Positions 9,915 to 21,900 of a DNA stretch of 64,000 nucleotides are shown here, piece after piece (position 1 is the first letter of the stretch; each line of letters starts with the position of its first letter). A program made the translations under genes and the position numbers. Origin of the DNA: Combretum micranthum (Eukaryota > Streptophyta > Magnoliopsida > Myrtales > Combretaceae); contig JAMXBD010000095.1 in the NCBI GenBank assembly GCA_024138025.1, positions 620,001 to 684,000 of the forward strand. The letters are read 5' to 3'. The notes under the pieces are model-generated. The model made no database searches. It was given only the letters and a program-made list of their open reading frames with translations, and was not told where the DNA came from.

Positions 9915-11055
9915 GGAAAAGGAAATTAATATTACTAATTTTAAAAAATTATAAAAATATCACTGAGATAAAAACAATTTTAATTTTAGATAAATTAAAT
10001 TTTTCTCTTGAACAAAAGAGATCATAAGTGGTTGACCTTATTTATTCAGGAAACAAGATTAATATATTTTTTAAACGTCATCTATTCAACAAACGAGTTT
10101 GGCAGACACAACAATGAAACTGGTGCCGAATATTGTGTCCCACAACCTAATCTCAACAAAAGCACGAGTCCCTTTCGATGAAAAACATTCCCCCAATTCA
10201 TCAAAACTTAGATTCAACATTTTCTCGGTATTAGCATAAACTCCATGTCGATTATTCAACATAGACTAGATGTCTCTACCTAGACATATCTTCGGTCTAG
10301 GTTAGATTCAACTCGGGATCTGATCCATTTGGTCCTGGTTCAAAAAATATGGACCCAGGACTGTCCTGCGGCAAGGTGGCGAGGTGGGTAAGACCCATGG
10401 ACCAACCTGTTCACGGGACGGGTCCTACAGGTCCAACCCACATATTTAAAAAAAAAAATTCCACAAGCAAAAAATCGAACAAACCCTTGGTAGGTCCACA
10501 AGACAGGTCAAATGGAGGACCCACCATGGTTGGTTCTCCCCAGATCCCGGTTCGGACCCAACCTGAGAAGATGTCTAGATACACCTCTAACGCGACATCT
10601 CGTGCATAAGCCTTAATGCCATCGAATTTTAGATGGAAAAATGGAAAGAGGGTTAAAGCATAGATCCAAGAGCTGAGATTATTTGATGCAAAATTGAAGA
10701 AAATTTGGTAAAAACATAGGGGAGAGAAAGAGAAGGAAAGATGAGTGAGAGAGAGAAGAAATTTGGATCGACGGTTGCAATGTTTTTATTATGTTTCGTT
10801 GTTTTATCTTGTTTTGGCTAAACTCATATGTTTGGTGTCATGTCACCGTTGTCTTTATTTTGTCACGACCAAACTCGTCTGTTGAGACGAGGTTTAAAAA
10901 AAATTAACATCGTTTTTTGAACAAACAAGATCAACCACTTATAACTTTATTTATTTAAGAAACGAGTTCAATTTACTTAAAATTAAGATTATTTTCATTT
11001 TAATAATATTTTTATAATTTTTTAAAAAATTAATAATATTTATTTCCTTTTCCCT
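9915..11055. mobile_element. Non-autonomous Mutator-like element (MULE) with long TIRs
   Basis: The left end (GGAAAAGGAAATTAATATTACTAA...) and the reverse complement of the right end (AGGGAAAAGGAAATAAATATTATTAA...) match over roughly 150 bp, running inward to 10075 and 10905. The flanking 9-mers ATTGTACTA (9906-9914) and ATAGGACTA (11056-11064) agree at 7 of 9 positions, as expected of an aged 9-bp MULE duplication. The TIRs match those of the MULE at 48050-51694 in order and motif, so both belong to one family. No transposase was found; the interior holds unidentified sequence and a hAT-like insert. Confidence 0.75.
10267..10589. mobile_element. Probable hAT-like MITE inside the MULE
   Basis: The left end TAGATGTCTC...CTAGACATATCTTC and the reverse complement of the right end TAGAGGTGTATCTAGACATCTTC align over about 55 bp. 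The interior is GGTCC/GGACC rich, unlike the AT-rich surroundings. Terminal TAGA(G) and a proline-glycine-rich shadow reading frame fit a non-coding hAT-type element. No 8-bp duplication could be confirmed (ACATAGAC against ACGCGACA). Confidence 0.45.
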
Positions 11056-12200
11056 ATAGGACTATATTTAAAAGCTTTATAAGATCATATCGTATAGGGT
11101 TTCAGTACAAGGGTCGGATCGCAGGTCATAGTTATGACCTAATAAGAAACTTGACTCGATAAGTTATATCAAATTACAAATAAAATAAAATAATTATAAA
11201 AATTAAATTAAAAAGAGAGAGAGAGAGAGACCAAAAGAAGCAAAATTTCTAGAGACAAAATTTTTGCAAAAGACAATTATATGAATTATTTATCGAGACG
11301 GCATTTTTATTATTTAATTAGACACTTGAACAATACATGCATACATATTTCTTAATATTGACATCACTTTTCTAAGAGCATACTAGTTTAGATTTTGTAA
11401 TAAACACTAAAATTGTTATCTAACTGAATTTTTTTCTCTTTTTTTCGATTGAAATAAATAAGATGGAATGAATGAATTCTAAGATTTTGTCATCTTGACA
11501 TCAGTCCTTTCAAAAATAAAAGACAACAAAAATAACTTTAAAAAATAAAAATAAAGACTATAGGAACAGATTAGATCGAGCCAAAACCCTATAAAGACAA
11601 GTTTTGGTATGACATAAAAAATCCTATAGGGTTTCTAATCACATTTGGGACAACCTATATGAAAACAAGTCGAATTCAGGTTTTATATAACTCATTCTAA
11701 ATCCACATTCTAAAATTATTATCACGGTTCTTACTCACAATGTAATAACAGTAATGAAACTTAAAGTAGCAATTTTTAAAATGATTTGTATATATAAAAA
11801 TTGATATCTTAATTTACAAACACAATTTTATAAAAACATTTTGATAATTAATTTCATCTCACTTACATATTAATAATTAATTTCGTTCATTCAATCTATA
11901 CATTAATATTAAATAACGGTAGACGTGTTAGACACCATCTAATCAACTCCAGGTATTATATGTATCACAAGTAAATAAAAGGCACAACTTTTATCAACCT
12001 AATAAGACCTACTTTGTATAATTCATCCTTTAAGTTCTTTGGCTTTAATATAAATTTTTTGACCCAACTGCAATTAACGAAAAATATATTCAACACACAC
12101 CTTGTGTATATAATTGACAATAATTTTTAAAATAACTACCATCCGTAATTTAAAAATATTAATACATACCAAACAATAATTAGTATTCCCTCACTACATA
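11056..12200. other. Intergenic DNA downstream of PI4K alpha
   Basis: AT-rich, with a short AG microsatellite near 11217-11231. No gene or bounded element was recognised. Confidence 0.4.
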
Positions 12201-12668
12201 TATATTGTACATATGGTAGCGTTTATTAACTACTGAAACCTTTCTCGCATATGACCTTACTCCTTAGCATGCAATACAACCCAGCAACAACCAAGAATGC
12301 CATACGCTTGCGAACTTTGGGTCCTGCTAAGAACTAACTCATGCCCATTTCATCTGCTCCGAATGGAGAAGAATGGACGAATAGCACTCTTCTCTTGATT
12401 CCATCAATATACTTGCTAGACATTTGTCTCTTTACAGATTCCTCAAGGGACACGGTGAATACAATCTAAAATGCGCATGCTGCTGCCATTACAAAATCAC
12501 ACGGAGCCCCACCGCTCTCAAAGAATGTGATGCCGTCTGTGATAAACCACAATCTTCTCCTGTGGCTTAAAATGGGGGATTCCTATAATTTTGCGACTAA
12601 GAAAAATTTGATACATCAAAGATTACAAATAATAATTTACATTACAAAGATAAAAAATAAAAAGCAAA
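12200..12668 (-). other. Probable 3' UTR of PI4K alpha
   Basis: The stretch after the stop codon (12669-12671) is less AT-rich than the intergenic DNA and has no open frame of its own. A canonical AATAAA lies on the minus strand at 12227-12222, followed by TGTA-rich sequence, which would give a 3' UTR of about 450-470 bases. This is inferred without transcript data. Confidence 0.5.
12222..12227 (-). terminator. Candidate polyadenylation signal AATAAA
   Basis: AATAAA on the minus strand, about 440 bases after the PI4K alpha stop codon, followed by TGTACAATATAT-like sequence. Plant polyadenylation signals are degenerate, so this is a candidate only. Confidence 0.4.
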
Positions 12669-12927
12669 TCATTTCTCTATTCCTTGCTGCAAATATTGAA
12701 TCAGGTCATAGCCAGCTGTAGTCCACTTATTATAGGCGTCTGTGCAAATGTGAATCATGAAATTCGCTGCCTCTCGCTCACTCATTTCAGGATGAAATCT
12801 CTTGCGAAGATTGCCAATGGGGTCACCCCGACTAAAACAAGGCAACCCACTGTCTACCATTAACAACACTGTGTTAATGATCCCATCCATATATCTTCGA
12901 GCAGCAAGATAGCCCTTTACGCACAGA
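12669..12927 (-). CDS. PI4KALPHA1: PI4K alpha exon 26, C-terminus (residues 1942-2027)
   Basis: [20 protein letters not shown] to [13 protein letters not shown], stop TGA at 12671-12669; 259 bp, acceptor GATAG. The C-terminal helix that anchors the kinase is intact. Confidence 0.95.
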
Positions 12928-15900
12928 CTATCAATATAAAGTATAAAAGTTTTGGTCAAGAGTCATATCATAAATGTATAATTAAATCCACCATCGTTGC
13001 ATTTTTAGCTAACCTCACAAAGCGATTCCAGGTTTCACTTTTCATAATTCCAGAGGGGTCGAGCAATTGGGTCATCTCATGACTCAATTTAAAGTGCGCA
13101 CTTTCAAAACGCATGTTCCCACCCGGTGAAGTTTCAAGGATGAAACCAAAGTCGATATGAACAAGTCTTCCCATGCTGCATCAACATATCCATCAGTTCG
13201 CTTGATTTGATATAGCATTTTTACAGGCTAATTATATGACAAGGACTATGCACTGGTGACTTCAATTAGTAGTGATCCAAATCTATACTGAGAATATCTT
13301 TGTAGTAAACTCATCACATAGCAGATGATTAGTTAAAAGACCAAAGAGTGATGGTACTGATGGATAATCAAAAAGATCCTTTTGACATTAATTTAGAAAT
13401 GCGAATACAAGAATGTTGATCATGTTGCTAGTAAACAGAATTGACACTCGTGTATTGACCAGGCAGAGAGCAAGAGAGAAGTATATACTTGTCAAAAAGA
13501 AGATTGCCATTATGCCGATCTTTTGGTTGAAGCAAAAGACTAGCAACAGCATAACCAGCACTACTGACGATGAAATTCTCACGAGCAGCTTCAAAGCTAG
13601 GAGAGCCAACAGGTCCAAAATCCTGCTGGAAAATCTCATACAAACCACCATCAGTTGTTTCACCCATTTGACTCCTACTCCGTGTATTAGGCACAACCTC
13701 AGGTTCAAAAAGAAAAAGCTTACTGTTATATCCAACACTCCTCCCAGAGACAGTAAAGTAAGCAACCCTTGTGGTTTTGCCAATCATTGAAAGAGGGCTC
13801 ATTCTACTAGGTAAAAGGAACAGCTTTGTCATATTCGTAACATAAGCCAGACTTTCAGTTTCAATACTACACTTGCGCTAATATATAGAAGCGTGAAAAG
13901 AATAAGTAAACAGGTCAAGATCACAGAATGGACATAAACTTCACAAGTAGAAAAACCAAGCATATCAGTCCTCCTATGATGGTCCATAGAAACTCACCTC
14001 AATGATACCCCTTTCAGGACCAGTTGGGAGAACACCATAAGGAAAAAGATATAGATTCAGCCCTACTGCTTGAAATATGTCCCGAAGAAGTGAAATCACT
14101 TGCAAAGCAAGAACATCTTGCCGACAATCATCTCCAACCTTCATAAACAAATATTGTCTGAGAAAGAAGCATGATGATATTCAAACATCAAGAGAAAACA
14201 TTCCACAGCAAAAAATCTGGTATGAATAACAAAATAATCAAAATCCGACACTTTTACCAGAGTCAGAAGAGCAATCGTGCAATCAAACGTAGATCCGATA
14301 TAGCTGTAAAATCAACTTGAAACCATAGCTAAATCGCTAATATTTGACTCAAAGTTCTAGCAAATCCAACTCCCTTAGGTCTGAATTGGGCAATTCACAA
14401 TGTTTCTGAGCCTTCCACTAAAGAGGCGCAAACTTCTTCAAAAGAAAGGTTGCATTCTGCTGAAGTAACTTAAGAAAAAGTGGGGAAAGGAGCATGGCTC
14501 TTCCAATTATTGCCCGTGATGGGTAATAAGAAGAGACATCAGCCAAGACTTAAGACACGATGAAGCATCTTCACATTTTCATTTCTTTAGGTAAACAAAC
14601 ATCTGAACTTAGATCCTGATAGACCTTTGGCCAATAGCATTTTCATTAAAGATCACAAAGAGACTCTCATACCAAAAAATCCTCTCCGTCTTATCTTCTA
14701 AGTGACTTACTTAAGGGAAAAAAGTTGCCAGCCCATCAATAACACAGTTCCTCCTTCCCTCCCATAACCATACAAGTGCTTTGGCATTCTCTACTTGATC
14801 CATCCTCGAGTTCTTAAAGCAACAAAAGGTGGAATTTCTAGAATTAGGAATGAAAACAAGGTTACAACTTCATGTTATGAAAGTTCACAAGAGCAAGAGC
14901 TCCAAAATTCCTTTAAGTAACTACTTTAAATGGAGGAAATTCGATATCCTGCCAACTATTCTGGCCTAAGGACTATCTATAGATGCAGTCCAAGTAGCTA
15001 ACTTCTTCAAAAGTCTTCTAGAATCTTGTAGAAGCTACTCAGGAACATCTACAAATTATCTAGTACTAAAAATATCTATAACATCACCGAAAGAACTACA
15101 AGAAACAAAACAATAAATGACTGAAATTTAATTAACTAATTACAAACTAACATATTCTAGATACATCTAGACTATTCTAGAAACTTCAAGAGTTTGGCTT
15201 ACATATAGAATCATATCAATACCACCCACCCAAAAATTGGCCTTAAGTGACAGCTTCAGTGAGTTGTCCTATGAATTGGACTAAGAACACTGACTCAAAA
15301 ATCAGAAAGCAGGTATAACACAAACTACAAGCTGCCTCCATCAGAGACAATTTGATGACCAAAAAAATTAGTTCAGAAACCTATCAATGTGTTCCATGAA
15401 TGTCAATTTAGGGCACAACTAGGATAAGAATTTTCCTGTGCTGGTGGAATTGCACTTCATCGCAAGTGAATGGTGACTTCTTCTATTTGGGTCAAGCCAA
15501 GGTGATAATTCTCAATGACAATCATCAACAAATATTCTTTGTCAAACATCCGAACAACTTTGCTCTTCACTCAAGTCTACCGAAGACATCAAATATTAGT
15601 CCCAATCACTCAACAACTTCATCACTTTCTGATCAAAATGACTTAATTTAAGCAGGCTACATTTGCCTCTCCTCCTAAAAACTCAGGTTATGGTCATGCA
15701 AATTATGATTAAAATGATCTAGTTGAGGTGGCTAATTATGCTTTTTTCCACTTTTGGTTGGCTAAAACTCAAACTGTGATCACACAACTCATCATGTGTG
15801 GAAATGATTTTTGTTATTCCTTTTCATCACTTGAATTACTGATGATTCCTCTCTCTTCTTCGTAATGTTTACCACTCTGTTCACATTAAATACTTGCCTC

Positions 15901-18900
15901 AACCCATGAAGCTATGCCAAACTTCATTCGATTCTCAGAAAGCTTCATTGTAAATCTGCAAGCAATTTCTAACAACTCTCTTCTTTGATCAGGGATGACA
16001 GTGTTTCGAGTTTCCCACAGACAAAACCAATTGATATGAACCTCAACTGCTAAAAAGAAACAAAAGGCTAATTTTATTGAATTAGAAATGATAACAAGTT
16101 TACAATTTCCTATTATTGAAGTTCACAAGAGCATCATTTGCTCCCCAAGGGTTTCACAATGATATTTTTCAGTTAAAGAACTAAGACTGGTATGTTCCTA
16201 CTATTTATACTAATTACTAGTAGTAACTAACTTGCCTAACTATCTAGCTCTAGAGATTCCAGAAAATTCTAAAAAGTTACAAGTAAAATGCAACGAAGTG
16301 TAGTCTAATAAATACAAAATGCTATCAACAACTAGCAACAACTAATGTTTCTTCCTTTAGACATGCAGAATACCCACGGGACCTGACCCGAGTCATATCA
16401 ATTTACAGCATTTAACTTATAGCATTATATATTATCCTTACCAGCCAAAAAGCAATTTTGGTGCGTTAACTGAAATTAGCACGCAGAAAACCTATCAAGG
16501 TAGCAAACTCACCTTAAAAATGCAAGCTTGGGGTTTGATGTCATTGGGGTCGCCATCTCGATCAACCACATTAAATGTTATCATAATTGGGACTTTGGCT
16601 GCTGATTGTAAAGGTATTCCACTGTCAACTTGAATACCCCTGACAAGCTTATTAGGAGCAGTTGGTAAATACAAGTCCTCCCCCTCCACTTCAATTTTCT
16701 CCAATTCCCTGTTGGAAAATGCAATTCATCGAATTAACCAAAAAAAATTGCAATCCATCAAAATTCAATTGCTAAAAGCAGAACGATAATTACAGTTAGG
16801 ATGCATAAAAATGAAGAATAGAAGCAGTACCGTCGAATACCCGCTCGGCGCTCTTCCTTTGATAAGTCAAAGAGTACACCAGAAATCGATGTGACTTTAT
16901 CAAAGAAATCAAACTCCCTCTTAAATATGTCAAGGGCCTTGGTAGCAAATCCATCAATAATATGCTGCCTAACAACTGGTAACAAAGCTTGAAATGCACT
17001 ATTCTGAAGCCACAAAATGAATTCACAAAATCATTATGAGTCTCAATGATTGATTGCAGCAGCATTTCTGCTCAAAAAGGTCGAATGCAAGGATCATATA
17101 TCAGTAATAATAGTATGAATGCCTCCATGCTGTAAGATCACAATATTTATGTGCAATGCACACAGATCCCATAAAATACAACACATCAATTCGCAACGAT
17201 GAGGACAAAATCCAAACATCGACACAGTAAACTGACAATTCAAAGACAGAAGTTCCTGGGGCAAAAAAAAAAAAAAAAACACAAACAAACAAAGACAGAA
17301 GTTCGCTCTACAGGAGAAAATATCAGAATAAATCATAGAGAGATGCCACCATCGTCATTAGGCAGCCAACGAGATACATCTGCCTCTCTTCAAATGCATG
17401 TCACATTCCATGTGCATAAGTTGAATCGCTTTCCATATGTTTCTTCTCTTCTAAAGGATCTATTGTCATTGTTATCTAACCTAGTGGGTTTAGAGCCAGA
17501 ACACTGAAGAGCAAACTCTGCTCCAGAGTCATAGGGCAGACTGGGGTAGCAAAACGCGTTTTCTTCTTCTCCCTTTAGGCTTTTTACATGGTTTGGATGG
17601 AGAATAACATGGAGAGTAAGAGACTTCCGACAATAGAGAACCTGAGCAGTCTGGGATTAAAGACAAACTCGCATACTCCTCTTGCACTTCAATAGTGTTG
17701 GCAACATTTTATTAATTTTTATACTATCTTTGACTTCATGAATGATACCTCTTGCAAATGTTAAAACAGGGGAGCTGAATTTGGTACCTTTAATGACATT
17801 TTCATGTTTCTAAAATTTGCTTTCCTTTGTTGATATCAAGTAAAAGGGCTCGCCCAATGTGCAAAGTGCTATCTAGCCACTGCCACAGTAATGGGAATAT
17901 TATCGGCAACATCAATGATTTAACTGGAGAAGTTTTATCACCAGCACAATCTAATCTAATATTAACGCTAGGTGTAGATTTTTTTCAGTATTATCACACT
18001 AAATCCATATTTCAAGAAGAATTGATCGCAGCAATGAGGGGTCTCATGTTCTCCAAATGGACAAGATTAACAAAAAGATCCTCGAGTTGTATTGTCTTGT
18101 TTGTGGATTTCACACTGGATTCCATTCCAGTCCCTTGTTCCATGAGTATACTAACCAACTACTTATTGATCAGTTCACATTTTCTAATTCCACTATCATC
18201 ATAACACTTCAGAGGTAGCAAGAATCAAGGGAGAAAACATTATAAGTTTCATGAGGATTGGAAAATAGCTTGGAACAGAACCTGAAAAGGTGGTATACAG
18301 ACAACATAATCAGCAGGCCATCAACACAACTCTAACCAAATGATTATAGATTTAGACTATGCTTGTTTTGGAGGAAAAAGTTGTCCTAACTTTTTAAATG
18401 CTTTTCATCAATAGCACTCAAACAAGCAACGACACCAATTAGTAGTAATTAGTGGTGGACTTAAGTAAAAAATGTCAACTAGATATGAGGAAAATTATTT
18501 CCATTTTTTAAATAATAAAAATCATGTTCCTTATTCCCCTTAAGATTTTCCATTTCAGCAAAATGCAACGACCAGCTGTCTGCCACTATTAGTGCCTCCT
18601 GCCACCTATGATACTAACTTCCGCTATGTATCACTAAAAGCTACCACACATGATAGCTTGCCATTGTGAATGCTAGAGTATGAAAGATAATATAGAAGAT
18701 TTAAATATCATTTTTTCCCTAAAATATAGACTATTTAAATGGCCATGAATGGAAATTAACAAAGGCAAAGGGGAAATTTTTCTGAAGCAAAATCTTATGA
18801 TCAAATTTTCATTCTTGTTTTCCTTTTTTTCTTTTTTAATCATTTCCACATCACCAATTACCCTTGAAGATTTTACCTTAAGCTTATTTGCATAACAGTA

Positions 18901-21900
18901 TTCAAGAGCACAATCACATGTATTGAAAGAGGTTTTAATAGCTACAGTTTGTAAATGTCTCAAAACGAAATTCAAAATGATGCTTAGATATGTTAACAAG
19001 AAGATATGCCCCATAGCAAAAAAAAAAAAAACCACAAATCATAAATTTATAACATGAGGAAAAGCAACTAGCCGAATAAAGGAAATGAAAGAAAGACGAA
19101 CCTTTGCACTGGCAACAGGGTCTTTCACTGGTTCAGATGAACAAGTCTCACCCTAACCAAATTGGATTTACAATAGAAAAATCACGAGTCATACCTATAG
19201 CCAATAGAAAGGACAATTCAATTCACATGAATGTTTACTAACCTGTAGATGCCATATCAATATGTGTGCAAATATATCACTTCTCTGAGCAGCTCGTAGT
19301 AAGTATCCTTGCACCAACCTCTGCAAAAATCAATTGAAAAACACACAGGTTACAAAAGTTTTGCTCAAATGCATCCACAAAATCAAGAGATCTATTCAAA
19401 TCTAAAGAAGTGATTTTTCTTGCACTAATTTACAATCAACAGCAAAACTGAGTGTCATAAAATCTTAAGATGTGATTCCTCATAAACCAATATATATACA
19501 AGATAATGTTTATTTTGTGATTCAAATGAAAATGGATATGACTTGGTCTCACCAAAAAATTGATCCTTGGTTCACAAAAAATTTACCAACTAAACCAAAA
19601 CAATACAATTCAAGGTGAAGATCCGATCGATCTCCATCAAGCTTGGTCTGAATGTTCACATCTCACTTTTAATGTGGTACCAGTTTCCAGCTTAGTGTAC
19701 CCAGACAGATAAGTAAATAAATTAACATTTACACCTGAATGAATGCTCACCTCTTCATCATAGCGTAGTGCCTGAACTAACTGAGGCATGAAGAATGTCA
19801 CTCTCTCAGGAGGGTAGGATTCCAAAACCCTCAGGACATATGCCATGATGCGGGGATGACCCCTGTATGCTGGGGTAAGGAACTCAAGTGCTTGTGTAAT
19901 TGAACAAGCAGCCCAATGTGGTAATTGTTGCAAAAGTGCTGAGTTCTCATCAACTGCTTTAGGCGTGACGAAAAAAGGTAAAGCTTCTGGAATACCGCGC
20001 ATGTCTAGTATATTTGACTGCAAATGACATGATGGTGTCAGACAGAGCATCCAAAATTGTGGGCTAACTAAGGCAGAAAGGAACTAATGAAACTGGTGCT
20101 ATTAAGCTGAAACAGGAGGAATGTATGGAAGATGAGAAAAGGCAAATGTAACTACAAGCAGGTGGCATAAACATAGTAAATGAACCCAAAAGTTGAAATA
20201 AAGTTTCAGAATGAATGACAAGACATAATCATCGTTCGCTGTATTAGATCTCAGGAGGTAAATAAGGAATAAGGCTCCTAAATTAGTAAAACACAAGTCA
20301 GAGAACAGGAAACAACAGAAAATGATATCTATCAACATACAGTAAAAATAGCCCTAGCGAAAGACTAATTTGTGCATGTGTAATATGTATGAAGTTGAAG
20401 TTAAAGAAAGGGGAGATCTCTCCAGTAGAGGGCAACCAGACCAGAAATGACAATAGAAATTTGCATGCCAATGAATATTTCGGTTTATCTTGGAAGTCCA
20501 ATATCAAGCCAGCTAATAAAATCTGTCTCCATCAATGACCTTTGTGTGTATCCTTGAGTTATTAATGCAAAACTCTTACTTATCAGCATATAAAAAGGCT
20601 GTCGTAAACAATGGTTTAATAATCCAGGTAAGTATTATTAATTGAAAAAAAAATCCATGTAAGTATATGAGGAAGTTCTTTTTGGGTAAATAGTATAAGA
20701 GGTAATTTTGTTCTGCCACTATGAGCACATCACACATGGGGTTTAAACCAGCCTTAACAAAATGACACAGACGCACTATATATAAAAAAAACTCAGTCAC
20801 AACATTAATGCCAGCAACTGAGCAATTGACAATGAATGGACAGTATGTATTAACAAATTTATTTTTTGTAGCCAATGATAAATGTGAGAATCAATAGGTA
20901 ATTGCTGCCAATCAACAGTATAAATGCAGGGATCGTACCAAAAGAAAATAAAATAACATAAAATAAAAATACTCAGATTCACAAACCCAACATTGTTCAG
21001 CCAACTGATGTATCATTTACATAGCCAAAGTATAATACAAGGTATAAATCAATTCCCGCTTCATTAGAGATGCACCTGGACAAGCTGAATGACTTCAGCC
21101 TTCAAATGCATGTTTGTTCGGAACCTTGACACCAGTGATAATGCAATTCGAGGATCCACAGAGAAGGCGGTTCTTGCATATTCAATCCACTTATCTGAGC
21201 TTATTTTAAGCCGCGGAGTACCTTCCCTGAACAGAAATGAAACTTCATTACCTCTAGATGATGACTACATAAATAATTGTCACATAAACAGAAATTATAC
21301 AAAACACAGCAGGAATGCATGCATAAATTTTATGAAAGAAATTACTTTGAGTTGGTGGGTTGTGCCCAAACTTCAAGCCTGTCAGCCTCCTGCTGACATA
21401 ACATCAGAAGTAGCTGCTTCCGCCTGTCTCTTCCCACAGCATAATTCTCCATGTAGCCCCAAATAGGATGGCATTTATCAGTCTGCATCATATTTAACCA
21501 GTGAAGATATGCAAAGACATGAAACAACAACAATGCTGCATAATTGAACATTTTGACACTCCAATCTTACCACTTCAGCTAAGGATCCTCCATTTTCACG
21601 GCCCAATCCTTTGGGATCAGATTGAAGTGCATCTGCTCTCTCATTCATAAGAAATTGGACAAACATTGATACAGATTGTGCCTCACTTTGAGCAAAATTT
21701 ATATTGTTGTTTCAAACCATTCTGGCTCATGGGCAAACCAGCCCAAAGAAGCCCTACAACATGAGAACATTTCAGTATCTCGACTTAGGTGTTAAGGGTC
21801 AGATATAATTCCAAGTATTCAATTGAATCAACCAAGAGCAGCTGCCATAGTGCAGATATATGTCCTTGTCAATAAAATTGGCAATTCAATACTCCAGAAT

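Noticed and set aside
10349..10609. 86-codon plus-strand frame rich in glycine and proline
   Set aside because: It lies wholly inside the hAT-like MITE and follows its GGTCC repeats; no protein similarity.
13388..13790. Open frames on both strands at 13388-13790
   Set aside because: Shadows of PI4K alpha exon 24 and its adjoining introns.
16796..17336. Minus-strand frames around 16796-17336 other than the exon frame
   Set aside because: Other frames of exon 21 or intron sequence with poly-A-derived phenylalanine runs.
17827..18204. 125-codon plus-strand frame in intron 20
   Set aside because: No family similarity, no promoter, and it lies antisense in an intron of an intact gene structure.
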